62,145 bases of DNA, from positions 1 to 62,145 of the forward strand of contig DASPMY010000028.1 in NCBI GenBank assembly GCA_035626815.1, written 5' to 3'. The DNA comes from Croceibacterium_A sp035626815 (GTDB lineage Bacteria; Pseudomonadota; Alphaproteobacteria; Sphingomonadales; Sphingomonadaceae). The notes beneath the pieces are model-generated. The model saw nothing but the letters and a program-made list of their open reading frames with translations, searched no databases and had not been told where the DNA came from. A program made the position numbers and the translations under genes. Positions 15,671 through 23,757 of this stretch are shown here, piece by piece (position 1 is the stretch's first letter; every line of letters starts with the position of its first letter).

Positions 15671-16576
15671 CTAGCCGAACAGCAGCAGCGACAGCCGCCG
15701 CCGTTGCCCCGCGACCCACGGGTCCTCGAGCCCGACCGCCTCGAAGATCTGCAGCAGCTTGGCCTTGGCCGCGCCGTCGTTCCACTCGGGATCGATGCGG
15801 ATCATCTCGAGCAGCGTGGCGGCAGCCTCGTCGCGCTGGCCGGCGGCGAACGCGGCTTGGGCGAAGTCGAACTGCGCCGCCATGTCGGTTGGGCGCTCGG
15901 CCGCCGCGGCGCGGCGGGCCTGCAGCTCGCCTTCGTCGACCCCGCTGCTAGCGAGCTCGAGCGCGAGCCCGGCTTGCGCGACCAGCGGATCGGCGCGCAG
16001 CGCCTCGGGCAGGGCGTCGAACGCGGCCCGGGCCTCGTCGGGCCGGCCGGCGGCGAGCAGCGCCCGCACCAGGCCCGACTGCACGCCCGGGTCCTCGGGC
16101 GCCATCGCCGCGATCTGCGCGAAGATCGAGGCGGCGCGCTCGCCGTCGCCTTCGGCCAGCACCTGCTCGCCCATCGCCACGAGCGGGGCGATCTCGGCGT
16201 CCTGCTCGTCGCCGCCGAGCGGCAGCTTGTCGAGGAGCTGGTCGAGCGCCTGCTTGAGCTGCGATTCGCTGCGCGCCGCAGTCAGGTCGGCGACCGGCTG
16301 GCCCTGGAAGATCGCGTACACGGTCGGGATCGAGCGCACCTGGAACTGCGCGGCGATGAACGGCTCCTCGTCGACGTTGAGCTTGACGAGCGCGACGCCC
16401 TTGTCGGCGTACTCGGCCGCGACTTTCTCGAGCAGCGGGGCGAGCGCCTTGCACGGGCCGCACCATTCGGCCCAGAAATCGAGGATGACGAGCTTGTCGC
16501 GAGAGGGTTCGACGACCTGCTTGCGGAAGCGGTCGACGGCTTTCTGCTCGTCCAGGTTGAGCCCCATGCTGGCCAC
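15671..16576 (-). CDS. Thioredoxin-TPR protein, YbbN/CnoX-like
   Basis: 301 residues. Residues ~20-110 are a thioredoxin domain with an intact WCGPC site (Cys39, Cys42) in ILDFWAEWCGPCKALAPLLE and the cis-Pro strand RSIPTVYAIF. Residues ~135-300 are TPR-like helices (GEQVLAEGDGERAASIFAQI, AAGRPDEARAAFDAL). The E. coli homologue YbbN/CnoX acts as a chaperone/holdase passing clients to GroEL; E. coli YbbN lacks the redox Cys pair, whereas here CxxC is present. Confidence 0.85.
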   Translation of the reverse strand: MASMGLNLDEQKAVDRFRKQVVEPSRDKLVILDFWAEWCGPCKALAPLLEKVAAEYADKGVALVKLNVDEEPFIAAQFQVRSIPTVYAIFQGQPVADLTAARSESQLKQALDQLLDKLPLGGDEQDAEIAPLVAMGEQVLAEGDGERAASIFAQIAAMAPEDPGVQSGLVRALLAAGRPDEARAAFDALPEALRADPLVAQAGLALELASSGVDEGELQARRAAAAERPTDMAAQFDFAQAAFAAGQRDEAAATLLEMIRIDPEWNDGAAKAKLLQIFEAVGLEDPWVAGQRRRLSLLLFG

Positions 16577-16737
16577 GTGTGCACCTTCTCTGTCGCGTCG
16601 AGCGCCCGTTAGTCGGCGCCAATGTGGCCCTTGGGCACGATTTGTGAAGGGCGCAAGGTTTGCCCTTGCGAGCGCCGGGGCCCGATGCTAACCGCGCGCC
16701 TCCCACCGCGACGCGCCTGCGTCCCGGTCGCCGATGA

Positions 16738-16812
16738 GCGGGCGTAGCTCAGGGGTAGAGCACAACCTTGCCAAGGTTGGGGTCGAGGGTTCGAATCCCT
16801 TCGCCCGCTCCA
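16738..16812 (+). tRNA. tRNA-Gly (GCC anticodon)
   Basis: 75 bases including an encoded CCA. Acceptor stem GCGGGCG/CGCCCGC, D-arm GCTC...GAGC, anticodon stem CAACC/GGTTG around TTGCCAA (anticodon GCC), T-arm GAGGG TTCGAAT CCCTT with the invariant TTCGA. Discriminator base T followed by CCA. All stems pair, so it should be functional. Confidence 0.97.
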
Positions 16813-16884
16813 TTTCCATCCCAATCGAAGTTATCGACACGCGCCCACGCGGACGATAGCCTTTCGGGGCATGGGGGGGCGCGC

Positions 16885-17685
16885 ATGACAATTCTTGACG
16901 GCCAGGTCGCGCTGGTGACGGGCGCGGGGCGCGGCTTCGGGCGCGCGATCGCCGAACGGTTCGCGCAGGAAGGCGCGGCGGTGGCGCTGCTGGCCCGCTC
17001 GCTGGCCCAGATCGACGAGGTGGCGAACGCGATCCGCGCGGCGGGCGGCAACGCCATCGGCGTGCGCTGCGACGTGACCGACGCTGCCTCGGTCGAGCAC
17101 GCCGCGGCCAAGACCGAAGAGCTGCTCGGCCCGATCGACCTGCTGGTCAACAACGCCGGCGTGCCCGGTCCGTTCGGGCCGATCTGGCAAGTCGATCCCG
17201 ACGAATGGTGGCGCGCCCAGGCGATCCACATCCGCGCGCCGATGCTGTTCATGCATCACGTGCTGCCGGGTATGGTCGAGCGCGGCCGAGGCCACGTGAT
17301 CTGCGTCTCCGCCATCGCCAGCCGGCTGGTGGCGCCGAACCTGTCGGCCTACTGCACCGGCAAGATCGCGCAGAACCGCCTCGTGGCCGAGGCGGCCGCC
17401 GAGCTCGCCGGCACCGGGGTGACGGTGTTCGCCATCGACCCCGGCTTCGCGGCGACCCAGCTCGCCCGCGACACCGCCGCCGATCCCGAGGCGCGCAAGT
17501 ACTTCAAGCCGCTGATCGAGCGAATCGAGAGCGTGCCCCATGCTTACGGCGAGGATCCCGACCTCGCCCGTTGCGCGCAGCGCTGCCTCGATCTCGCATC
17601 GGGGCGATACGACGCGCTGTCCGGCGGCTATTTCGAGTTGCCCGACGATCTCGACGCCGAATTGGTGAAGACGGCGGCCGCCTAG
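16885..17685 (+). CDS. Short-chain dehydrogenase/reductase
   Basis: 266 residues from ATG 16885. Classical SDR: NAD(P)-binding ALVTGAGRGFGRAIAERFAQ, DV at the adenine site (CDVTDAAS), NNAGVPGPFGP, catalytic Ser in VICVSAIAS and YCTGK (Tyr and Lys of YxxxK). The C-terminal region (EDPDLARCAQRCLDLASGRY) is typical of family members acting on small alcohols or ketones. Substrate unknown. Stands alone between the tRNA and pyk. Confidence 0.85.
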   Translation: MTILDGQVALVTGAGRGFGRAIAERFAQEGAAVALLARSLAQIDEVANAIRAAGGNAIGVRCDVTDAASVEHAAAKTEELLGPIDLLVNNAGVPGPFGPIWQVDPDEWWRAQAIHIRAPMLFMHHVLPGMVERGRGHVICVSAIASRLVAPNLSAYCTGKIAQNRLVAEAAAELAGTGVTVFAIDPGFAATQLARDTAADPEARKYFKPLIERIESVPHAYGEDPDLARCAQRCLDLASGRYDALSGGYFELPDDLDAELVKTAAA

Positions 17686-17697
17686 CTCCGGCCCGGC

Positions 17698-19155
17698 CTA
17701 TCCCGCGTGCCGGTCGAGCTCGTCGCCGACCAGGGTGACGACGTGCAGCAGGTTGGTCGCGCCGCTGACGCCGAACGGGACGCCGGCCATCACCACCAGC
17801 TTGCTGCCGGCGCCGCCGAAGCCGTGGCGCAGCGCCATGCGCTTGCCCTTGGCGATCATCTCCTCGAAGCTGCCGATGTCCTTGATCGTCACCGCGTGGG
17901 CGCCCCACAGCAGCGCCACGCGCCGCGCCACCCCCGGGGACGGCGTCAGCACCATGACTGGGACCGAGGGCCGCTCGCGGGTCACCCGCCGCGCCGACGA
18001 GCCGGTCGAGGTGAACACCGTGATCGCGTTGATCGCGACGGTGTCGGCGATGGTCATGCAGGCGTGGGCCAGCGCGTCGGCCGTGGTCGGGTCGGGCCGG
18101 GTGTCGAGCAGGCGAACGCGCTGCCGGTAGGCCTCGTCGCGCTCGACCTGGCGGGCGATCGAGTCCATCATGATGACCGCTTCCTCGGGCCACTGGCCGG
18201 CGGCGGTCTCGGCCGAGAGCATCACCGCGTCGACTCCGTCGTAGACCGCGTTGGCGACGTCGGACACTTCGGCACGGGTCGGCGCAGGGCTCTCGATCAT
18301 CGATTCGAGCATCTGCGTCGCCACGATAACCGGTTTGCCGGTAAGCCGGGTCAGGTTGACGATGCGCTTCTGCAGTGGCGGCACTTCCTCGGGGTTGAGC
18401 TCGACGCCGAGATCGCCGCGCGCGACCATCACCCCGTCGGCCAGCTCGACGATCTCGCCGAGCCGGGCGACGGCCTGCGGCTTCTCGATCTTGGCGCACA
18501 ACGCGCCCTTGCCGCCCATCAACTCGCGCGCCTCGGCGATGTCCTCGGGCCGCTGGACGAAGCTGAGGCCGATCCAGTCGGCGCCGTGCTCGATGGCGAA
18601 GGCGAGGTCGCGCCGATCCTTGTCGGTCAGCGCGGGGATCGGCACTTCGGCGTCGGGCACGTTGACGCCCTTCTTGTCGGAGATGACCCCGCCGACCTCG
18701 GCGGTGCAGACGATCCTGTCCGGCGTCGTCTCGGTCACCCGCAGGCGGATCTTGCCGTCGTTGATCAGCAGCCGCTGGCCGACCTCGAGCACCTCGAACA
18801 GCTCCGGGTGCGGCAGGCAGACGCGCGTGGCGTCGCCGGGCCCGCGATCGCGGTCGAGCGTGAAGCGGCTGCCGTGCGCGATGGTCGCCTGGCCTCCGGC
18901 GAAGGTGCCGACGCGCAGCTTGGGCCCCTGCAGGTCGCACAGCACGGCGATCGGCCGATTGAACTCCTTCTCCAGCGCGCGGATCGCGTGGATCGTCTCG
19001 GCATGGGTCTTGTGGTCGCCGTGGCTGAGGTTGTCGCGGAAGGCGTCGGCGCCGGCCTTGAACAGGCGCCGCAGCATCTCGGGGTCGCGGCTGGCTGGGC
19101 CGACGGTGGCGAGGATCTTGACCTTGCGGCCGCGCGGTTCGAACTTTGTCGTCAT
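17698..19155 (-). CDS. pyk: Pyruvate kinase
   Basis: 485 residues, last step of glycolysis (phosphoenolpyruvate and ADP to pyruvate and ATP). Seen: KILATVGPASRDPEMLRRLF at the start, RDNLSHG for the phosphate-binding loop, CDLQGPKLRVG, the MVARGDLGVEL catalytic segment, ATQMLESMIESPAPTRAEVS (substrate and K/Mg site) and DAVMLSAETAAGQWP. Domain B and the C-terminal domain are complete. ATG 19155 is chosen because a longer frame upstream covers the divergent DUF1244 gene. The pyk/DUF1244/gapR neighbourhood is usual in alphaproteobacteria. Confidence 0.97.
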   Translation of the reverse strand: MTTKFEPRGRKVKILATVGPASRDPEMLRRLFKAGADAFRDNLSHGDHKTHAETIHAIRALEKEFNRPIAVLCDLQGPKLRVGTFAGGQATIAHGSRFTLDRDRGPGDATRVCLPHPELFEVLEVGQRLLINDGKIRLRVTETTPDRIVCTAEVGGVISDKKGVNVPDAEVPIPALTDKDRRDLAFAIEHGADWIGLSFVQRPEDIAEARELMGGKGALCAKIEKPQAVARLGEIVELADGVMVARGDLGVELNPEEVPPLQKRIVNLTRLTGKPVIVATQMLESMIESPAPTRAEVSDVANAVYDGVDAVMLSAETAAGQWPEEAVIMMDSIARQVERDEAYRQRVRLLDTRPDPTTADALAHACMTIADTVAINAITVFTSTGSSARRVTRERPSVPVMVLTPSPGVARRVALLWGAHAVTIKDIGSFEEMIAKGKRMALRHGFGGAGSKLVVMAGVPFGVSGATNLLHVVTLVGDELDRHAG

Positions 19156-19204
19156 GCCGCCCGCGCCTATGGCAGAGCCGCGCGACAACACAAGGAGCTG
19201 ACGA

Positions 19205-19525
19205 ATGACCGGCACCGCTTCGAAGGGCGATCCGCTGGACGAGCTGCCCGATGCGGTCGCCGCCGCCGCCTTCCGCCGCCTCGTGCGGCACTTGCGGCAC
19301 CGCTCCGACGCGCAGAACATCGACCTGATGGGCCTCGCCGGGTTCTGCCGCAACTGCCTCGCCGACTGGATCGGCGAGGCCGGCTTCGCGGGCGACAAGG
19401 CCGCGGCGCGCGAGGCGATCCACGGCATGCCGATGGCCGAGTGGAAGGCGCGCTTCCAGAGCGAGGCCAGCCCCGAGCAGATCGCCCGGATGGAGGCCAG
19501 CGTCGCCCGCAACCAGGGCACCTAG
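19205..19525 (+). CDS. DUF1244 domain protein
   Basis: 106 residues. Carries the DUF1244 signature: AAAFRRLVRHLRHRSDAQNI, DLMGLAGFCRNCLADWIGEA, and MPMAEWKARFQSEASPEQIA. Mostly helical with two conserved Cys (FCRNC). Divergent from pyk with 49 bp between start codons. Function unknown. Confidence 0.9.
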   Translation: MTGTASKGDPLDELPDAVAAAAFRRLVRHLRHRSDAQNIDLMGLAGFCRNCLADWIGEAGFAGDKAAAREAIHGMPMAEWKARFQSEASPEQIARMEASVARNQGT

Positions 19526-19611
19526 GGAAAAGTTTTCCACCCGGTTCACCGGGGCCGCGGCGCTCGCTATCGAGGGGGCGACCGATTCTCAAATCACTGG
19601 AGCTTCACCCG

Positions 19612-19848
19612 ATGGCCACTGCCACCGACGACCGCCTGCGCCTCCTGATCGAGCGCGTCGAACGCCTCGAGGAAGAAAAGAAGGGCATCGCCGACGACAT
19701 CCGCGACGTCTACGCCGAGGCCAAGGCGGTCGGCTACGACAGCAAGATCATGCGTCAGATCGTCCGCCTGCGGAAAATGAAGCCCGACGACCGCGCCGAG
19801 ATGGAAGCGATCCTCGACACCTACAAGGCGGCGCTCGGGCTCGGCTGA
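19612..19848 (+). CDS. gapR: GapR family DNA-binding protein (DUF2312)
   Basis: 78 residues from ATG 19612. All-helical, starting with RLRLLIERVERLEEEKKGIA and continuing DDIRDVYAEAKAVGYDSKIM, RQIVRLRKMKPDDRAEMEA, the full DUF2312/GapR pattern. In Caulobacter GapR clamps overtwisted AT-rich DNA ahead of replication and transcription. Family length is normal. Confidence 0.9.
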   Translation: MATATDDRLRLLIERVERLEEEKKGIADDIRDVYAEAKAVGYDSKIMRQIVRLRKMKPDDRAEMEAILDTYKAALGLG

Positions 19849-19898
19849 ACGGAACGGCGGCGGCGGCCGCTCATTGGTCGGGCGAAAGGGAATTCGCC

Positions 19899-20777
19899 AT
19901 GACCGATGACACCCAGACCATCGAGAAAGCGCACGTCGAGGAGATCGCCGAGGAGCCCAAGCTGCCCGGCCACGAGACCGAGCTCGAGCCCAAGCCCGAG
20001 TGGCAGCCGCGCTACCCCGGCTCGGGGCGGCTCGCGGGCAAGGTGGCGATCGTCACCGGCGGCGACAGCGGCATCGGCCGGGCGACCGCGGTGCTGTTCG
20101 CGCGCGAAGGGGCCAAGGTCGCCATCGCCTATCTCGAGGAAACCGACGACGCCCGCATCACGGCCGACGCCATCGAGCAGGAAGGCAGCGAGGCGTTGCT
20201 GCTCCCCGGCGATCTCGGCGACCCGGCGCAGTGCGAAAGGGTCGTCGCGGAAACGGTGAAGAAGTGGGGCCGGCTCGACGTGCTGGTCAACAACGCCGGC
20301 GAGCAGCATCCCGACAAGGACATCCGCGACATCACCGCCGAGCAGCTGCAGCGCACGTTCCAGACCAACATCTTCTCGATGTTCTACCTGACGCAGGCGG
20401 CGCGGCCGCACCTCAAGAAGGGCGCGGCGATCATCAACTGCACCTCGATCACCTCGTACCAGGGCAGCAAGGAGCTGCTCGACTATTCAGCGACCAAGGG
20501 CGCGATCACCGCGTTCACCCGCTCGCTCTCCGAGAACCTGATCGGCGACGGCATTCGCGTGAATGCCGTCGCGCCGGGACCGATCTGGACCCCGCTCAAC
20601 CCGTGCGGCGGCGCGAGCCCGGAGAAGCTCGAGACGTTCGGCGAGAACACCCCGATGGGCCGCCCCGGCCAGCCCAACGAGGTCGCGCCCGCATTCCTGT
20701 TCCTGGCGTGCGCGGATTCGAGCTATATGTCGGGCCAGGTGCTGCATCCCAACGGGGGGACGGTGGTCAATAGCTAG
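19899..20777 (+). CDS. SDR family oxidoreductase, YhdF/YdaD-type
   Basis: 292 residues. About 45 charged residues (LPGHETELEPKPEWQPRYPG) precede the SDR fold, a feature of the glucose dehydrogenase/general-stress SDR branch. Core motifs: AIVTGGDSGIGRATAVLFAR, PGDLGDPAQCERVV, VNNAGEQHP, CTSITSYQ and YSATKGAITAFTRSL (Tyr/Lys), VNAVAPGPIWTPL. The C-terminal MSGQVLHPNGGTVVNS is standard. It probably reduces or oxidises sugars or aldehydes with NADP(H); substrate not shown. Confidence 0.88.
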   Translation: MTDDTQTIEKAHVEEIAEEPKLPGHETELEPKPEWQPRYPGSGRLAGKVAIVTGGDSGIGRATAVLFAREGAKVAIAYLEETDDARITADAIEQEGSEALLLPGDLGDPAQCERVVAETVKKWGRLDVLVNNAGEQHPDKDIRDITAEQLQRTFQTNIFSMFYLTQAARPHLKKGAAIINCTSITSYQGSKELLDYSATKGAITAFTRSLSENLIGDGIRVNAVAPGPIWTPLNPCGGASPEKLETFGENTPMGRPGQPNEVAPAFLFLACADSSYMSGQVLHPNGGTVVNS

Positions 20778-20786
20778 GGCTCGCTC

Positions 20787-21278
20787 CTGACGGCGACGAT
20801 CCGCCCGGCCACGGCTCGCGACGCGGCCGCCTGCGCGGCGATCTACGCGCCTTTCGTGACCGGCAACTGGGTCACCTTCGAGCTCGAGCCGCCCGGACGC
20901 GAGGAGATGGCGCGGCGCATCGCCGAGCACGGGACCAGCCACGCCTGGCTGGTTGCCGAGGCCGAGGGCGTGATCGCGGGCTACGCTTACGGCTCGCCGC
21001 ACCGCACGCGCGCGGCCTACGCCAGCTCGTGCGACGTCGCGGTCTACGTCGACCCTGCGCATTCGCGGCGCGGGATCGGCCGCGCGCTCTATGCCGAATT
21101 GCTGCCGCTGCTGGCGGGCAAGGGCTATCACGCCGCCTTCGCCGGGATCGCCTTGCCCAACGCGGCCAGCATCGGCCTTCACGAGGCGATGGGTTTCACC
21201 CCGGTCGGCATCTACCGCGAGGTGGGCTGGAAGCTGGGCGGCTGGCGCGACGTCGGCTGGTGGCAGCGGTTGCTCTGA
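20787..21278 (+). CDS. GNAT acetyltransferase, phosphinothricin acetyltransferase-type
   Basis: About 163 residues. The frame is homologous from TIRPATARDAAACAAIYAPF, so the start must lie between the SDR stop (20775-20777, same frame) and that point; the only near-cognate initiation codon is CTG 20787, with AGGG about 8 bases upstream. Domain evidence: WLVAEAEGVIAGYAYGSPHR, acetyl-CoA loop DPAHSRRGIGRALYAELLP, then LPNAASIGLHEAMGFTPVGI and GWKLGGWRDVGWWQRLL. Members acetylate amino-acid-like amines. Confidence 0.75.
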   Translation: MTATIRPATARDAAACAAIYAPFVTGNWVTFELEPPGREEMARRIAEHGTSHAWLVAEAEGVIAGYAYGSPHRTRAAYASSCDVAVYVDPAHSRRGIGRALYAELLPLLAGKGYHAAFAGIALPNAASIGLHEAMGFTPVGIYREVGWKLGGWRDVGWWQRLL

Positions 21279-21333
21279 CGCGCTTCGCCGTTGTAAGGCG
21301 CCGCATCCGATTTCCAGCTAGATAAGCGAACCG

Positions 21334-22077
21334 ATGGCCGGCCATTCCAAGTTCAAGAACATCATGCACCGCAAGGGCGCGCAGGACAAGAAGCGCTCGG
21401 CGGCGTTCTCCAAGCTCAGCCGCGAGATCACCGTCGCGGCGAAGTCCGGGATGCCCGATCCCGACATGAACCCGCGCCTCAGGCTGGCGGTCAACAACGC
21501 GCGCGCCGCCTCGATGCCCAAGGACAACATCCAGCGCGCCATCGACAAGGCGAGCATGGGCGATGCCGACGACTACGAGGAGATCCGCTACGAGGGCTAC
21601 GGCCCGGGCGGGGTGGCGCTGATCGTCGAGGCGCTGACCGACAACCGCAACCGCACCGCCACCAACGTGCGCACCGCGTTCTCCAAGAACGGCGGCAACC
21701 TCGCCGCCACCGGTGCGGTCAGCCACGGCTTCGAGCGCAAGGGGATGATCGATTACCCGGCGAGCGCCGGCAGCGAGGACCACGTGCTCGAGGCGGCGAT
21801 CGAGGCCGGCGCCGACGACGTCGAGAGCGAGGAGGACGGCCACACCGTGTGGACCGACATGGATTCGCTGCACGAGGTCGCCAAGGCGCTCGAAGCCAGC
21901 CTCGGGCCGCCGGAGACGGTCAAGCTCGGCTGGAAGCCCAGCCTCAGCGTCGATGTCGCCGAGGCCGACGCGCAGACCTTGATGAAGCTGATCGACACGC
22001 TCGAGGATGACGACGACGTGCAGACCGTGTGGGGCAACTACGAAGTGTCCGACGAGGTCATGGAGAAGATCGGGTGA
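21334..22077 (+). CDS. YebC/PmpR family protein
   Basis: 247 residues, complete for the family: MAGHSKFKNIMHRKGAQDKK at the start, LAVNNARAASMPKDNIQRAI, the YEGYGPGGVALIVEALTDNR segment and NLAATGAVSHGFERKG. Members are described as transcriptional regulators or, more recently, as translation factors for difficult sequences. The C-terminal acidic end (EDDDDVQTVWGNYEVSDE) is typical. Located before ruvC, as in many bacteria. Confidence 0.95.
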   Translation: MAGHSKFKNIMHRKGAQDKKRSAAFSKLSREITVAAKSGMPDPDMNPRLRLAVNNARAASMPKDNIQRAIDKASMGDADDYEEIRYEGYGPGGVALIVEALTDNRNRTATNVRTAFSKNGGNLAATGAVSHGFERKGMIDYPASAGSEDHVLEAAIEAGADDVESEEDGHTVWTDMDSLHEVAKALEASLGPPETVKLGWKPSLSVDVAEADAQTLMKLIDTLEDDDDVQTVWGNYEVSDEVMEKIG

Positions 22078-22625
22078 CGAAGGCGTGGGGGGCGGCCGCG
22101 GTGCCGGCGGTGCTGCTCGCCTGCGTTCCCGCCGCCCCGCCTGCGACGACCTCGAACGGCGCGACAGCGGGCCTGTGCCGAACGGGCGAACGCGCCCTCT
22201 GGCAGTGCCCGGTGGGCGGAAAGCCCGCCAGCGTCTGTCTCGGCGCGAACAGCATTCATTACCGCTCCGCCTCGGGGGCCGGCGAGCCCCTCGACATTGC
22301 GAGCGATGCGAGCTGGTCGAATATCCATATCGGCGGCAACCGCAGCCAGGGCGGGCTCAACCAGGATCACATCAGGTTCAGCAGCCAGGGCACGCACTAC
22401 GTCGTCCACGCCGGCGAGACGGGGTCGCTGAACGAGCGGCCCGGGCTTCGCGTCTCGGGGGTCGCGGTCCTGCGCGGCGCGGCGGCGGAAGAAATGGTCG
22501 AGAGCCTGGACTGCCGGGCGGGCACTCCCTTCGTCACCGGCGCCTTTCAGGCCATTTCCGGCGCGGCCCCGCAGGAGTGGGACGGCGAGGAGACCGATGA
22601 CGGTCCGTTCGATGCCATCTACTAG
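22074..22625 (+). CDS. Predicted lipoprotein, unknown function
   Basis: 183 residues from GTG 22074, overlapping the yebC stop. Signal peptide ends at a LLAC lipobox (Cys about 17). The mature protein begins with an Ala/Pro/Thr-rich linker, then CRTGERALWQCPVGGKPASV CLGANSIHYR, which resembles short exported proteins of unknown role. It sits inside the yebC-ruvC interval, an unusual insertion between two normally close genes. Confidence 0.7.
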   Translation: MTKAWGAAAVPAVLLACVPAAPPATTSNGATAGLCRTGERALWQCPVGGKPASVCLGANSIHYRSASGAGEPLDIASDASWSNIHIGGNRSQGGLNQDHIRFSSQGTHYVVHAGETGSLNERPGLRVSGVAVLRGAAAEEMVESLDCRAGTPFVTGAFQAISGAAPQEWDGEETDDGPFDAIY

Positions 22626-22628
22626 GCG

Positions 22629-23099
22629 ATGATCATCCTCGGCCTCGATCCCTCGCTGAGCTGCACCGGCTGGGGGATCGTGCGCAGCGAAGGCGCGCGC
22701 CTCAGCCATGTCGCCAACGGCCAGGTGGCGACCGATGCCGGGTCGCCGATGGCCGCACGGCTGCATCACCTGCACGACGCGATCGCCGCGGTGATCGGCA
22801 CGCACGCCCCCGATCGCGCCGCAGTCGAGGAGGTGTTCCTCAACAAGAACCCGCAATCGACGCTCAAGCTCGCCCAGGCGCGCGGCGCGGTGCTGGCGGC
22901 GTGCGGGCGCGCTTCGCTGCCGGTGGCCGAGCACGCCGCGCGGCTGGTCAAGAAGGCCGTGGTCGGCACCGGCGCGGCCGAAAAGGCGCAGGTCCAGGCG
23001 ATGCTCAAGGTGCTGTTGCCGGGCGTCTCGGTCGCCGGCGCGGACGCCGCCGACGCGCTGGCGGTGGCCATCGCCGATGCTCACTTGGGAGGAAGCTGA
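22629..23099 (+). CDS. ruvC: Holliday junction resolvase RuvC
   Basis: 156 residues. RNase H-fold resolvase acting with RuvAB on recombination intermediates. Catalytic acidic residues are in place: Asp7 in MIILGLDPSLSCTGWG, Glu in AAVEEVFLNKNPQSTLKLAQ, and the C-terminal pair in ADAADALAVAIADAH. The first gene of a tight run with two small downstream genes that overlap by 1 and 4 bases. Confidence 0.95.
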   Translation: MIILGLDPSLSCTGWGIVRSEGARLSHVANGQVATDAGSPMAARLHHLHDAIAAVIGTHAPDRAAVEEVFLNKNPQSTLKLAQARGAVLAACGRASLPVAEHAARLVKKAVVGTGAAEKAQVQAMLKVLLPGVSVAGADAADALAVAIADAHLGGS

Positions 23100-23413
23100 T
23101 GTTCCTGGTCGTGTTCCGCAACCGCAAGCGCGCCGACATCGATCAGGCGGCCTACGGCGCCGAGGCCGCCGCGATGGAGGAGCTGGCGCGCCGGCAGCGC
23201 GGGTTCATCTCCTTCAAGTCGTATGTGGCCGACGACGACGAGGTCATCGCGCTGTCGGAATGGGAAGACGAGGACGCGGCGCTGGCGTGGCGGCGGGTCG
23301 CCGAGCACAGCGCGGCGCAGTCGCGCGGGCGCAGCGAATTCTACGAGGACTACACGCTGTTCGCCTGCAAGCATCCGCGCATCCACCGCTTCAGCCGCAA
23401 GGACGGCCCGTGA
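23099..23413 (+). CDS. Antibiotic biosynthesis monooxygenase (ABM) domain protein
   Basis: 104 residues; its ATG shares one base with the ruvC stop. Dimeric ferredoxin-like ABM fold: FLVVFRNRKRADIDQAAYGA, RQRGFISFKSYVADDDEVIA, SEWEDEDAALAWRRVAEHSA. Family members include small heme-degrading and quinone-forming monooxygenases and many of unknown role. Confidence 0.8.
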   Translation: MFLVVFRNRKRADIDQAAYGAEAAAMEELARRQRGFISFKSYVADDDEVIALSEWEDEDAALAWRRVAEHSAAQSRGRSEFYEDYTLFACKHPRIHRFSRKDGP

Positions 23414-23757
23414 CCGTCGCGCTCTACGGCATTCCCAATTGCGACACCGTCAAGAAGGCGCGCGCCTGGCTCGACCAGCGCGGCGTCGCCTACGAATTCC
23501 ACGATTACAAGAAGGAAGGCGCCGACGCCGGCAAGCTCGCACAGTGGAGCGACGCGGCGGGCTGGGAAACGTTGCTCAACCGCCGCGGCACCACCTTCCG
23601 CGCGCTGTACGATGCGGACAAGGCCGATATAGACCGCGCCAAGGCGATCCGGCTAATGCAGGCGCACCCATCGCTGATCAAGCGCCCCGTTGCCGAGCAC
23701 GGCGGCGGACTGCTGGTCGGGTTCGACGCGGCCGAATGGGAAGCCAGGCTCGGCTAA
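23410..23757 (+). CDS. ArsC/Spx-family reductase
   Basis: 115 residues from GTG 23410, overlapping the ABM gene by 4 bases. Thioredoxin-like fold with one active Cys in YGIPNCDTVKKARAWL and the family segment NRRGTTFRAL. It resembles YffB-type proteins more than true arsenate reductases because the RSP motif of arsenate binding is replaced by IKRPV. Glutathione-dependent reductase activity is likely but unproved. Its stop overlaps the MFS gene's stop from the opposite strand. Confidence 0.85.
   Translation: MTVALYGIPNCDTVKKARAWLDQRGVAYEFHDYKKEGADAGKLAQWSDAAGWETLLNRRGTTFRALYDADKADIDRAKAIRLMQAHPSLIKRPVAEHGGGLLVGFDAAEWEARLG

Noticed and set aside
16740..16812. Protein-coding frame running through the tRNA into the SDR gene
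   Set aside because: The extension covers an intact tRNA-Gly; the SDR has its own ATG at 16885.
18000..19600. Very long plus-strand and minus-strand frames over pyk
   Set aside because: High GC leaves few stops; the products are His/Arg/Asp-rich without motifs and lie wholly over pyk.
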